Below, in pieces: positions 1 to 11,000 of a DNA stretch of 64,000 bases. The DNA comes from Coemansia sp. RSA 487 (taxonomy: Eukaryota; Kickxellomycota; Kickxellomycetes; Kickxellales; Kickxellaceae), in contig JANBRJ010000001.1 in NCBI GenBank assembly GCA_027577595.1, positions 62,001-126,000 of the forward strand, read 5' to 3'. Each line of letters begins with the position of its first letter. Positions within the stretch are counted from its first letter, which is position 1. The translations under genes were made by a program, and so were the position numbers. Below the pieces are notes generated by a model. The model made no database searches. It was not told where the DNA came from and was given only the letters and a program-made list of their open reading frames with translations.

Positions 1-311
1 GGCTAGCGTCGCCAGTGGGGCCTCTGCCGGGCGGCGGGAAGAAGCGTTGGCCAGATCACCACAAGTCAAGAAAGTCGAGCGTTTTACAAAGGGAAAGTCA
101 ACAACAGCCTGTCAGCCATACTGAGGAAGTGGAAGAAGCAACGCTAACGAGACCGCCGTTGGATGCTCGAGCGACGGATGAACCAAAGAGACTTCCATTG
201 GCCGGAAATAATGACACAGCCGTGGCCGCAGCAGCAAAAGCCGATACAAAAACAGTCCACAACCGCCACAGCAACACCACAAGCACAGACTCGTGGTGCA
301 TTTTGATGTGA
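1..311 (+). CDS. 3' end of a gene encoding a CaaX-terminated protein (partial)
   Basis: Reading frame 3 is open from the window edge to TGA at 309-311, about 102 codons. The visible part is polar and low in hydrophobic residues, with a basic stretch (GGGKKRW, then HHKSRKSS), a QQQ run, an acidic patch (EEVEE) and an alanine run. The last four residues are C-I-L-M, a textbook CaaX box for prenylation at the membrane. I do not recognise the family; small GTPases, phosphatases and other peripheral membrane proteins end this way. Another frame is open only to about 122 and is less convincing. The gene body lies outside the window, so even the coding call is tentative. Confidence 0.4.
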   Translation, partial: LASPVGPLPGGGKKRWPDHHKSRKSSVLQRESQQQPVSHTEEVEEATLTRPPLDARATDEPKRLPLAGNNDTAVAAAAKADTKTVHNRHSNTTSTDSWCILM

Positions 312-1361
312 TGCAGGATTTTCTCTCGATGCACAACGCAATATTGGCGGAAAATCAGGACCTTCCGCAGCAGCTTTTTTGCCTCTTTGAAGAAACAAGC
401 AGTTCAGTTCAAGAGCTATTTTCTCAGGCGCACATGTGCTGCAACCTCTGTACATCTCCCGCAAGAAAATTAGGCTGCCAAAAACACAGCCAGCTTCCAC
501 GAAAACGCTTACGCAAGCGAAAATACAGTGTGGAAAAAAAGGCATGCAGCCAAAAGCGCACACAAACCGAGTGGGAAAAAAAATAAGGGGGTAAAGTCAC
601 ACTCTTTTTCATCCCCCCCAAAAAAGATGTCTAAAACTTGGCTCCTTCCCCCTCCAACCAGATTCATTTAAAGGCGGCTGCGGCCACCGCTTCCGTCTGC
701 TTCTTGCTTTTTCGTTTTTCCCCTTCATTTCCATCCCTTTTAATTTTCGACTACTTTTTCACACTTTGAATAGTTAGCATCTGGATCCCGCTGTTATCAG
801 CTCCACCACCACAAACGCAAGAACAAAACAAAGAAACAAGGTTCACGTTTAGCCTCTTTTTATTTGGTTCTTCAGTCGCGCTATACTCACTTTCAAGCAC
901 TGGAACCCCCGCCCCGTACACTTACTTGCCCAAACGCTTTCAGTCCCCTCCAGATATTCTCGAGGAGAAAGCCAAGGCAAACAGGTCCACTTTATTTTGC
1001 TAGTAAGCCCCCACCCCTCTTGACACACGAGAGGACAGGGTTTAGCTGGTTTTCACCTTCGTCGACCGCCCCGACAAAGGATCCTTTCAAAGGTTCCCCA
1101 TTTTAGCGCCGTCCACCCTCCAAGGTCGAAGCCGTGTCGTTTTTAAAGAGCGAGCAATTTCTCCCCTCTCTTCAACGACACTCGTTAGTTTCACCTCGCA
1201 CACCAGCACTTCCCCAGTTGGAATCGCCATTTATTGAGTTTATTAACTTCGACAACCCTATTAACCAACCAGGCGACTCGCCACTTATTTCCAGCAATGA
1301 ACCAGTTCAACTCTGCAGTACCTCCTACGAAGATGATGCACTCTTCTTTTTGCATGGCTCC
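312..1361. other. Intergenic / upstream region of the zinc-finger gene
   Basis: No recognisable gene. The sequence is pyrimidine-rich from about 600. The frame of the zinc-finger gene is open from 1107, directly after a possible splice acceptor (ttttag at 1101-1106), to the first in-frame ATG at 1362. Residues encoded by 1107-1361 look protein-like, so this stretch may be part of a coding exon whose start exon I could not find. Confidence 0.4.
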
Positions 1362-3239
1362 ATGCGTCAGATCCACGATCGAAACAACGGTCTTGTCGAC
1401 CGCGGTCCCACGTGGTCAACAGCCCCCGAACCAGGAGCGCTTTTACCTGCTAACCAGGCATCCCGAGAGTCCGACCGGGACATTGTCGGTTGCGGCATAA
1501 ACGACGACGACGCTCTCTGCGCGTTGTTTATGGCTGCTGCCACCTCCTCTTCTGGCTCCTCAGACAACACCCTGCACCAACCTGCTTACACGGACGACGG
1601 CTATTCGACTTTTGACACTCTTATTTCAGCCCCTGCAACATCTGCATCTGCTCACTTTGACACTTCTCCAGCATTTGATTTAGCTGCCGCCTCAACCGCC
1701 TATTCAGCGACTACATCGACACTTGCTTTTACAAACGCAACTCAAGCCCCCACCGGCAACAACACCAACACACTTGACTGCTACTACACCATGAGCAACG
1801 GTAAGGGAAAGAACGTGGCAGATGCTGCGCAGCTTGACTCGCTTGCCACCACAGACTATTACACGCTCGTGCCACAACTCCAGATGGATTCTACTGAGCG
1901 CCGCCACTCGTCGGGCTCCTCCACGATGCTCAGGAGCGCCACTTCCAACTCGCTTTCGGACCTCGTTACGCCTGGGTCGACCTTCCTCAACCCTGCCGAT
2001 GTCTTTAGCACGCCGCTGCTCACCAACACCACCAATGCATCGATCAGCGCCTCTGATATTGCTGTTGCTGCTGCATTTGCAAGCACCTCTGCTGCGTACT
2101 CGTCGTCGTCAGTGCCAGCCACTCCGGCGCATGCGCTTAGCTTCTTTGCCGGCGGGTCTGCCACTGCGCCGCTGAAGCCGCTGAGCTACAGGGACCCGCT
2201 TCCTGCGCTTCAGCAGCAGCTTGAGCAAGGCAGCCGCGGCACGCCGTACGTCGACCCGCTTCTTAGCGCATACGGCAGCTACCTCAACACACCAGCAAAC
2301 CCTGGTGCCGCGTGCCTTGGGTCGCCAAATGTCCGCGTCCCGGCTGCATCGTCTTCGTCGACGCTGTTTGCGCCGCTTGATGAGATCCGGAGCAAAGATG
2401 CACTGCGCGATGACCTGCTCCACCAGATTGCGCATGCGGGCCCTGCGTTCCGACAGAACCTTGTGCACGCACTCGTCGATATGATCAAGCCATCCGTGGC
2501 GTACCAGATGGTCGACCATGGCGTGCCAAGGGCTACGTCACGTGAGCCGGCATCTGCCGCCTCGCTTCTGGTGCAGGCGCAGAACTTGGCATCGGCGGCT
2601 ACTGTGCTTGATGAGGTTAGTGACCATTTTGCTTCTGCTGCTGCTCCTGATGTCACGGCGACCCCGCTGATTGCAAATGAGGCACCGCTCCTCGAGTCCC
2701 TTCTTGGCTTGCTCAGCCCGCCTGCGTTTGCTGACAATGTGCCAGCAACGCCTGACATGTTCTCGCCGGCCATGCCGACCGCTGTCGCGCCTGAGGACAT
2801 GTTCCGGTCGCCGCAGCTGCACACGATCAGCGAAGAGGAAGATGTACCGCTTGCACAGTACATTCTCAGCAGCGACAACCAGCACGATCCGAAGGAGAAG
2901 GAAGCTGTTGCTCCCACTACTGCGACCAAGCGCAAGCGTAGCGTAGATGATGATAGTGGCTCAGAGAAGCATGCAAAGTTCCACTGCGATATCTGTAACC
3001 GAGGATTCTCGCGGCAATACAATATGCGCACGCATCGGTTGACGCACAATCCCAATTCGGTTATAGCGCGCCCATACAACTGCGAAGCCTGTTCGCGGAC
3101 ATTCACGCGCAAGCATGATTTGGTCCGCCATCAGGTCTTGCACGATGCGTCTGATGCGTTCAAGTGCTCGGTTTGCAGCCGTGCCTTTGCGCGGTTGGAT
3201 GTCCTTGATCGCCATATACGTGCTCTTCATAAGGACTGA
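1362..3239 (+). CDS. C2H2 zinc-finger transcription factor (three fingers at C-terminus)
   Basis: From the first in-frame ATG the product is 625 residues. Residues 1-530 are low-complexity, rich in Ser, Ala, Thr and Pro, with no fold I recognise. A basic KRKR patch precedes three tandem C2H2 fingers at about residues 540-621: CDIC...HRLTH, CEAC...HQVLH and CSVC...HIRALH, all with intact Cys2His2 ligands and TGEKP-like linkers replaced by longer ones. The protein ends just after finger three. This is the layout of fungal DNA-binding regulators such as Crz1/Msn2-like factors, but I cannot assign an orthologue. The frame stays open upstream to 1107, so the N-terminus is probably longer and spliced. 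Function as a sequence-specific nuclear regulator is inferred from the fingers. Confidence 0.85.
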   Translation: MRQIHDRNNGLVDRGPTWSTAPEPGALLPANQASRESDRDIVGCGINDDDALCALFMAAATSSSGSSDNTLHQPAYTDDGYSTFDTLISAPATSASAHFDTSPAFDLAAASTAYSATTSTLAFTNATQAPTGNNTNTLDCYYTMSNGKGKNVADAAQLDSLATTDYYTLVPQLQMDSTERRHSSGSSTMLRSATSNSLSDLVTPGSTFLNPADVFSTPLLTNTTNASISASDIAVAAAFASTSAAYSSSSVPATPAHALSFFAGGSATAPLKPLSYRDPLPALQQQLEQGSRGTPYVDPLLSAYGSYLNTPANPGAACLGSPNVRVPAASSSSTLFAPLDEIRSKDALRDDLLHQIAHAGPAFRQNLVHALVDMIKPSVAYQMVDHGVPRATSREPASAASLLVQAQNLASAATVLDEVSDHFASAAAPDVTATPLIANEAPLLESLLGLLSPPAFADNVPATPDMFSPAMPTAVAPEDMFRSPQLHTISEEEDVPLAQYILSSDNQHDPKEKEAVAPTTATKRKRSVDDDSGSEKHAKFHCDICNRGFSRQYNMRTHRLTHNPNSVIARPYNCEACSRTFTRKHDLVRHQVLHDASDAFKCSVCSRAFARLDVLDRHIRALHKD

Positions 3240-3975
3240 AGGCTTTCTTATATAAATATTCTCTTATCACTCCTTCCCTTATTCCCTTTCTCGGCTTTTC
3301 TTTTCTACATTTTGATATTTTACTTTTTTTTTTCGTCAAAAAAAATATTTTTTCTTTTTCAGTTTTTGCTTGTCTAAAACAAAAAAAAAGTATATAACAA
3401 ACATTCTCTTTCTTAATTAAGGATTCATTTTCCAATATGTATGGAACAAGGAAGCTACTACATGTACCCGTGCCCACTTTTTTTTTTTTTAGAAAAGTAA
3501 CATTTGGAAAAACTATCCATATGATCTGCTTATCGTTTTGACAATGATGTGTGCATGATAAAGTATACAATGGAAGATGTTGCTTGCACCACATGAAAGG
3601 TAAAGTGGTATCCGACAGAATACAAATGTGTAGTGCAAAACAACTATTATAGTGCAAGAGGAAGAAAGAAGAGAATGATTTTCTTCTAGTAAACTTAAGA
3701 TTCTTCTTGCATTGGACATGTGGTTTAAAAAGGAGGATTCCTTTTCTTCTGTTTTATTTTTCTTGAAGCAACTGATAGTCATCAGTGGTAGAAACATCTC
3801 TGAAAACGAATAAAAGGTTTCATTGCTGCTTCTTGCTAAATCTTTTCTTTTTTTTCAAAACAGTTTCACTTTATTGGCTCCAAAATACATTATCCCCTGA
3901 TTGCTGCCAACCTGCCCCTTCCTATTCCAGCTCTCGAAAGTATTTCTTGTATTTGTTATTGATAGCTATTCGTTA
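3240..3975. other. AT-rich intergenic spacer
   Basis: Contains many T and A runs (for example T12 near 3478-3490). It must hold the 3' end of the zinc-finger transcript and the promoter of the channel gene. I see no gene. Confidence 0.6.
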
Positions 3976-6900
3976 ATGGCGCCCAACGGGACGCAAGAAC
4001 AGCCAAGCCGGCAACAATCGCGATACCCAACCCGAACAGGGGGAGAGCCAAATAACCGACGTGCTGGCGCAGCTCGTCTCAACGTTGGCAGCACGCTGCA
4101 GTCGTCGCTGGCGCCGGGGAGCAGGCGGCGTCGAAGCACGGCAGCCGGCACTGCCACGGGGCTGTGGATGGCCAACGAGGACCAGCGGATGTCAATCCAG
4201 CAGGCATCTCTCCGCCGCCGTCGCCAGCAGGAACAACTGGATGATGCCGAGAGCATCAACTACGATGACCTGAGCGAACTGTTTCGCGAAGAAGATGAGC
4301 CGACACCCGTTGTGAAACGTGTGGATACAGAGGCGCTGGCCTCAGCACGGCTGAGTGCGTTCTCTGCGCAGCGGGCGGGCGCTGACGGGACAATCCAGGC
4401 GCCGCCGACGATGCGGCAGATGATCGGACTGTACTTGGACTCGAGCGCCGCCGGTCGACGCTGGGACCAGCTGGACGCGGCGCTCAACACGGGAATAGTT
4501 GCTCTGTATGTGGCTAGCACGACGCACGTGCGCACGGGCCATATGGGCGTGCCATACTGGTCGCTGGTGTGCCAGGCCGTGCTGAGTGGGCTTCTGCTTG
4601 TCCAGTTCATCCCGCGGTACCTGTTGGCACCCGATCCGCTCGAGTACCTGCGGAGCATGTTCTCGGCCATTACGCTGATAACGGCGCTAACGCCCATCCT
4701 GGTGGTGGTCAACATCTACCTCGACCCATCCGTGTACAAGACGTTCATGTCTTCTGGGACCTGGGTGTTCCTGTATCCGGCGATCTTTTGGCGCCTGCAG
4801 CCTGCGCTGTTGCGGTGCCTAGTGCCCATCAAGAACGTGTACCGCATGTCGGCGATGACGCGCAACGTGCTGCGTGCGCTGACGACTGTGTTTACCACTG
4901 TCTTGGCAATCACTGTGCTCACTCATGTCATGGTGTACTACCAGAACAAGGACAAGAACGACGAGATCCAGGGCTTCGACGAGGCGTTCTTCTTCATTGC
5001 AGTGTCCTCGATCACCGGACTGAGCTCGGACATCGAGCCAGACACGTGGTTCACGCGCAGCGTTGTTCTGTTTGTAATGTTTATTGGCATCTTTTGGCTT
5101 CCGCCTAGGGTGTCCGAGATGCTAGACCTGTGGCAGAACCGGAGCCCCTGGCCATCTGAGTTCGAAGCCGAGGCCAATCAGGCGCATGTGCTGGTCATCG
5201 GAGATCTCGAGTACTCGGCGCTGTTCGAGTTTTTGCGCGAGTTCTTTTGCGAGGACCACGGCATCCGCACGGTCAACACAGTTGTTGTGCTGATGAGCGA
5301 GCATGAGCCGGGCAAGGAGGTCTCCGAGCTGCTCCATGACCCGTCGTACGTCAACCGCGTAAAGTTCGTCATGGGCAGCGCAACCTCTTTCTCCCAGCTT
5401 GAGGATGTCCAAGCAAACCACGCACAAGCCATATTTGTGCTCAGCTCAAAGGCCGCTGCTGGCGGCGATGCCACCAAAGAGGACGCCGCAAAGGTCATGG
5501 TTGCCTTGGCAATCCGCAAGTTCCTCAAGTCGCGAGCGCACTACGGAGCACGTACTGTGCCTATCTATGCGCAGGTTCTGGCGCCCGAAACAACGCTGCA
5601 CATGGAGCTTCTAGCCGAGCACGTAATCTGCGTCGAGGAGCTCCGACTCGGGTTGTTGGCCAAGAGCGTGATGGTCCCAGGCTTTGCTTCTCTAGTGCAG
5701 CTGCTAACAACGTCGATTCCAGATACGACGACGGTGCCGCTGATGCGTGCGGCTGGCTATGAGCGCAAGGCGTGGCTCGCTGAGTACGTTGCAAGTATGA
5801 GCCACGAGATCTACGCAACACGGCTGTCGGCAGTGTTCAAAGGCATGAAGTTCCAGCATGCGGCGCAGCTGGTATACAAGCGCACCGGAGCGACGATGTT
5901 TGCGCTGCGGGTGCCGCTGGACCGCTCGGACGACGAGGACGGAGCGGCTGAAGGGGATGAGGATGACGGGCAGATGCTGATCAACCCTGTTAACTACGAG
6001 TGTACAGGCAAGGAGATTGCGTTTGTCATTGCGTCCGACTCGCTTGTGTCGTACCAGATTGCGTGTCTGACAGAAGAAACAACTGTAGGTGTCGACGAAA
6101 GCGATAACAACAACAATGACGAGGACGATAATACCGGAGAGACTGCACAGCTGATCCCTGGTATCACTGTTGGCGGTGGTGCATCGGGTGCAGCGAATGT
6201 CGCAGGAAGCCCACTGCAGAAGCATCTGGCGGCTACCGAAGCGCACTTCAAGGCAAAAGCGCCGTTTGGGATGAACATCATGGATACTGTTGTTGTGGCC
6301 GAGCCTGCTCGCAGCATTCTTGACGAGGAGGGCTCCAGCTCGCAATCCCACACACGCGACCAAAGTACTGCTGATCTGATTGACATGGATGCTAGCGCCA
6401 AGGGCCATCACGCACCAGACGCGGTTCTATCACCCGAGCTTGCAGACATCGAGGTGGGCATTTCAGCTGCCGGCAATGAAAGCGACGACGATGCAAGAGC
6501 TGGCGACAAGTCGGACGACAGCGACGGCAAGCGCATGCACCGTGCACCGCTGCTGTTTAACCCGAAGCACAAGGGCGGAAGCAGCACCACCGACACAGTT
6601 GCCGTAGAAGCAGGCAAGGAGAGTGGTGGCGGCTATGCGGCTGGCTCGATATCACTGCCCGTGCCTAAGCAGAAGCAGAAGGACTCGCTAGCGGGGCACG
6701 TCGTCGTCTGCGATACCAGCGACGAGTTCCCGGCCAACATCGTCTATCTGATCAGCTGCATCCGCGCTGCGGCGCCGTCCGAGGTCGCTGGCATTGCTGA
6801 AGACAGCAATATCATTGATGCGACCTCTTCTCCAACGGCACGTGCCAACCCGTTCTTATCGCTGTATGAACAGATCACACGCAGCTACAACACCGCCCAG

Positions 6901-7785
6901 ACCACGGCTAGCGCAAAGGCCGGTCCGTTCCTCAACATGCAGCCCATCGTTGTGCTGTCGCTTGTAGACCCAACAGACGACCAGCGCGCCGATCTCGAGC
7001 GGTTCGGCAGCGTCCAAATAGTCCATGGGTCGCCGCTATCACGAATTGATCTTGCGCGCGCGTCCATCCACACCGCACGGAGTGCCATCGTGCTAGCCAA
7101 CCGCGAGGAGTGGGTGAGAGCAGCAACCGACACGTCGACCAAGCTGTCGCTGACGGGGTCAGACACAACAGCCACAGCAACTGTCGATGCGCCGGCTCTG
7201 CTCAGCGTGCTCAACATCGAAGCGCTGACGTACGGGAACGCCGATTTCTTCATGACGGTCGAGTTCATCCACCGCGAGAACATGCAGTTTGTCGGCGACA
7301 CAGAGACCATTACAATCAACGACGTCTATGCACAAGCATTCCTGCGGCCGTCGTTTATGTCTGGGCGCGTCTACGCTCCGGTGATGCTGGATACGCTGGT
7401 ATGCCAGGCATACTACAACTCGCATGTCCTGGAGCTCCTGCAGCGCCTGATCTTCTCGCACGGCAATGTCGTCCACGCTCTGGGCTCTGCCAAACTCGAC
7501 CGTGCTGGTGTGTCGATGCCTGGGCTGGAACCCGAGTCCGAGGACTCCTCAGAAGCCCACGTCTTCCTTGTTGATGTCCCGTCCAGGATGTACGGGCGCA
7601 AGTATGGCAGTCTCTTTGCGTACTGCTGCTTCTCACACGCCGCGATCCCCATCGGCCTCTACCGCGCCACCATCCACCACCACCAGCCGCTGTGGTACGT
7701 CGTTCCAAATCCCGCTGCCGATTGCGTCCTGCGCGATGACGACCGCGTCTATCTGATTTCCGCTGTCCGCCCAGTCTTACAGTAA
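3976..7785 (+). CDS. Slo/BK-type (RCK-domain) cation channel with non-canonical pore
   Basis: 1269 residues from ATG 3976; the frame is open 25 codons further up but without ATG. Layout matches Slo channels: disordered N-terminus, a membrane block of about six spans (residues ~150-380), then RCK1 (from ~403, AHVLVIGDLEYSALFEFLRE) and RCK2 (from ~907, GHVVVCDTSDEF, with PLSRIDLARA as in the BK PLSRADL region), separated by an acidic low-complexity linker (~660-905). The C-terminus resembles the BK tail (YGSLFAYCCF, GLYRA). The pore loop reads SSITGLSSDIEPD at residues 344-356, where K+ channels have TVGYGD, so the selectivity filter is not the normal one. The BK calcium bowl (Asp-rich) is also absent; the matching place reads QFVGDTETITIND. 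Family assignment is strong; ion selectivity and ligand are unknown. Confidence 0.88.
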   Translation: MAPNGTQEQPSRQQSRYPTRTGGEPNNRRAGAARLNVGSTLQSSLAPGSRRRRSTAAGTATGLWMANEDQRMSIQQASLRRRRQQEQLDDAESINYDDLSELFREEDEPTPVVKRVDTEALASARLSAFSAQRAGADGTIQAPPTMRQMIGLYLDSSAAGRRWDQLDAALNTGIVALYVASTTHVRTGHMGVPYWSLVCQAVLSGLLLVQFIPRYLLAPDPLEYLRSMFSAITLITALTPILVVVNIYLDPSVYKTFMSSGTWVFLYPAIFWRLQPALLRCLVPIKNVYRMSAMTRNVLRALTTVFTTVLAITVLTHVMVYYQNKDKNDEIQGFDEAFFFIAVSSITGLSSDIEPDTWFTRSVVLFVMFIGIFWLPPRVSEMLDLWQNRSPWPSEFEAEANQAHVLVIGDLEYSALFEFLREFFCEDHGIRTVNTVVVLMSEHEPGKEVSELLHDPSYVNRVKFVMGSATSFSQLEDVQANHAQAIFVLSSKAAAGGDATKEDAAKVMVALAIRKFLKSRAHYGARTVPIYAQVLAPETTLHMELLAEHVICVEELRLGLLAKSVMVPGFASLVQLLTTSIPDTTTVPLMRAAGYERKAWLAEYVASMSHEIYATRLSAVFKGMKFQHAAQLVYKRTGATMFALRVPLDRSDDEDGAAEGDEDDGQMLINPVNYECTGKEIAFVIASDSLVSYQIACLTEETTVGVDESDNNNNDEDDNTGETAQLIPGITVGGGASGAANVAGSPLQKHLAATEAHFKAKAPFGMNIMDTVVVAEPARSILDEEGSSSQSHTRDQSTADLIDMDASAKGHHAPDAVLSPELADIEVGISAAGNESDDDARAGDKSDDSDGKRMHRAPLLFNPKHKGGSSTTDTVAVEAGKESGGGYAAGSISLPVPKQKQKDSLAGHVVVCDTSDEFPANIVYLISCIRAAAPSEVAGIAEDSNIIDATSSPTARANPFLSLYEQITRSYNTAQTTASAKAGPFLNMQPIVVLSLVDPTDDQRADLERFGSVQIVHGSPLSRIDLARASIHTARSAIVLANREEWVRAATDTSTKLSLTGSDTTATATVDAPALLSVLNIEALTYGNADFFMTVEFIHRENMQFVGDTETITINDVYAQAFLRPSFMSGRVYAPVMLDTLVCQAYYNSHVLELLQRLIFSHGNVVHALGSAKLDRAGVSMPGLEPESEDSSEAHVFLVDVPSRMYGRKYGSLFAYCCFSHAAIPIGLYRATIHHHQPLWYVVPNPAADCVLRDDDRVYLISAVRPVLQ

Positions 7786-8074
7786 AGCAAAGCTTTCTTC
7801 TAACTCTTTCCTACTTTGCAGTCAAATTTGAAGCTTTGCTTGTCTTTTTGTTTTTACTTTTTTTACGCTTGGATGCGGTGAAGAGGTGATCTTTGTCCGA
7901 TAAAATCTGTGCCTCCCTTTTCTCCGCCTTTTGTTTGTGTTTGTCAGTTCTTTATTTCACTGTTTTTTTGTTCTACTCTTTTTACTTTTATTTCCCTCCT
8001 AGACATTCTGTGCATTTCTTCCAATCCCACTTCTTTTGTGAGGTGACAAAACAGGAGGATATAGAAATACAACC

Positions 8075-11000
8075 ATGGCGCCCATGAAGGGTCTTACGGT
8101 GTTTATCGCCGACCTACGTAAATGTAAGCACACATGCCCATCCATCCGCTTTTGTTGGTTATGCTTCATCCTACCTGTCGACTAAATTAAAACTGTTTGT
8201 GTGTGTAGGCCGTTCGACAGAGGAAGAGGAAAGGCGGGTCAATAAAGAGCTCGCAAACATTCGCACAAAATTCAAAGGTAACAAAGACAAAGGCAAAATA
8301 GCTTGCAAGGAAGGGCAAGTTGTTTTGATTTTTCTGATAGCGTACATCGAGGAGGAGGATTGGAGCTGCCTATCACCGTCCTAGCGTACATCCAACTCAG
8401 CAAATAACAAACTTCATACAGGAATGAAACTAATTGCGTGCATGTATCTTGCTCGTTTTGCCCTATTTTTCATTTGTGACAATAGAGCCCAGTCTCAGCG
8501 GCTACAACCGCAAAAAATATGTATGCAAGCTGATATACATGTCGCTTCTTGGATACGACGTCAATTTTGGACATCGGGAGGCAGTCTCGCTTATCAACAG
8601 CACCAAATACAGCGAGAAGCAGATCGGATACCTCGCGGTGTCGCTGCTGCTGATCGAGCACGACGAGTACACGCGGGCGGTGCTTGCGACGCTGCGTCGG
8701 GACATACACGACCAGAATGAGTGGATGGTGTGTGTGGCGCTCAACGCCATCTCCAACATCACGTTTGGCGGGATAGCCGAGCTTCTGACCGAGGACATCA
8801 TCGTCCAGCTGCTATCACCGGCAGCCAGCATGTTTGTAAAAAAGAAGTGTGCACTCTGCTTGCTGCGTTTGCTGCGCAGGGCACCCGAAGCTGTCGATGC
8901 CGGGAAGTGGGCGGCCAGGATCGTGCCGTACTTGGGCCACCGGGACATCGGGGTCACGCTATCGGTGGCGTCGCTGGTCACAGCACTTGCGCAGCAGTTC
9001 CCCGACGAGACGCGCAAGGCCGCATCGTTTGCCATCCGCCGACTCAAGGCTATCATTGTCGACAGCGATTACCCTGTCGACTATGTGTACTACAAGGTGC
9101 CTGCGCCGTGGTTGCAGATCAAGCTTCTGCGGCTGCTGCAGTACTTCCCAGCGCCCGAGTCGGCCGAACTGCGTGCGCTGCTGCTGTCGATTCTGCGGCA
9201 TATCATCGACGTGTCACAGGATGTGCCGCGTGAGCTGCAGCAGATGGACGCGCAGTACTCGATCCTGTTCGAGGCGATCAACCTGGGCATCCACCTGGAC
9301 ATCGACCAGGCGCTGATGCGCGAGTGCGCCGTGCTTCTAGGCCGCTTTATCACGTCGCGTGAAACAAACGTGCGGTACCTGGGGCTGGAGACCATGGCGC
9401 ACTTGGCAGCGTACATCGACACGCTTGATCCGATTAAGGCGTACCAGGGTGTCATTGTGCGGTCCCTGCGCGACCGTGACGTCAGCGTGCGTCGCCGCGC
9501 CCTGGATCTGTTGTACTCGATGTGCGACGTTGACAATGCGCGTGCAATCGTGTCGGAGCTGCTGCGGCATATGGCGGTATCTGACTTTGCACTGCGCGAG
9601 GAGATGGCGCTCAAGGTAGCCATTCTGACCGAGAAGTTTGCGACTGAGTACTCGTGGTACGTGGACGTGATGATGCGGCTGGTGTCGCTGGCTGGCGACC
9701 ACATGGGCGATGAGGTGTGGCACCGCATCGTGCAGGTGGTACTAGCTAACGAGGAGCTGCAGCTGTACTCGTGCAAGATCGCGCTTCAGACGCTGCGCGC
9801 GCCCGTTTGCCACGAGAGCGCCTTCAAGGTCAGCGCGTACGTGCTGGGAGAATTCGGGCACCTGATTGCCAATGCGCAAGACTCTGCGCCCATCGATCAG
9901 CTCAAAGCACTGCAGGCGCGCATGCCCGCCACGTCTCAGGTCGCCCGTGCTGTTGCACTAACCACCGTTGCAAAGTTTATCAACCTGTTTCCCGAGATCA
10001 AGACCCTGTGTTTGCGTGTTCTCGATCGGTATCGCGGCGCCCTGGATGCAGAGCTACAGCAGCGCGCCTGCGAGTACTATGCACTGGCTACTGTCGAAAG
10101 CGAAGATCTGCTACCCACCGTCTTTGAGGAAATGCCTCCATTCCCTGAGCGCCAATCTGCGCTGATGTCCAGGCTTCTTAAGCGCGAGGCCGACACCGAA
10201 GATCAGCGCACGTGGGTTTATGGCGGCCGCGAAATCAATAGAGAGCGCAACCTGCAGAAGACTGGAAAGAGCGCCACGTCTCTGGTAAGCGCCGACGAGG
10301 AAGACAACGATACTGCGACTGCTGTAGCGTACGCAAAGACCGCAACCGCCCAGAATGCTAGCGACACTGCAGGATCGCCTCAACAGGCAGATGAAGGACA
10401 GAAACAAGCTACAGGTGCAGCGCCATCGGGAGTGGGCAATGAGAAGGAGGATGCAACAGCAGCAGGACTTACGCCCGAAGAGCAGGAGCGCATCACTAAG
10501 AGCAAGAAACACTATGCACGGCTTCTGTGGGAGACCGACGGTATTCTCTTTGACGGCGACGAGATTCAAGTGGGCGTTGTTGCGCAGTACAAGCCGCCCG
10601 CCGGCCGTGTCGGCATCTTCCTGGGCAATAAGTCGACTGTTCCAATCTACGACATCAGCATCAATGCTTTTGTCAGAGGCGCTGCCGCCGATGGCACCGA
10701 CACTACGCTTGGCAACTCAACGACATCAGCAACAGACCCGTCGTTGTCCACGATTGGGCTATCAGGCGTTGCACCGGCGACAGCCACAGACGAAAGCGAA
10801 CAGGGAGCACTAGTGATCCAGCAGGCGGCTGGCCAGGACTCACTGCCGAGCTCACTGATGCCGCTGGGCCAAGTGCGGCTGTTCTTTGATGTCTCTTGCC
10901 ATCGTGTATTTACCACGCCACCCACCCTGCGGATCACATATACGATGGCTGGTGCGCCCACCGTCTCTGAGCTCCAGCTCCCGATCACCATGGGCCACTT

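Noticed and set aside
864-1106. Frame upstream of the zinc-finger gene
   Set aside because: No ATG; in frame with the finger gene but ended by a stop at 1104-1106 that also reads as a splice acceptor. Kept only as a comment.
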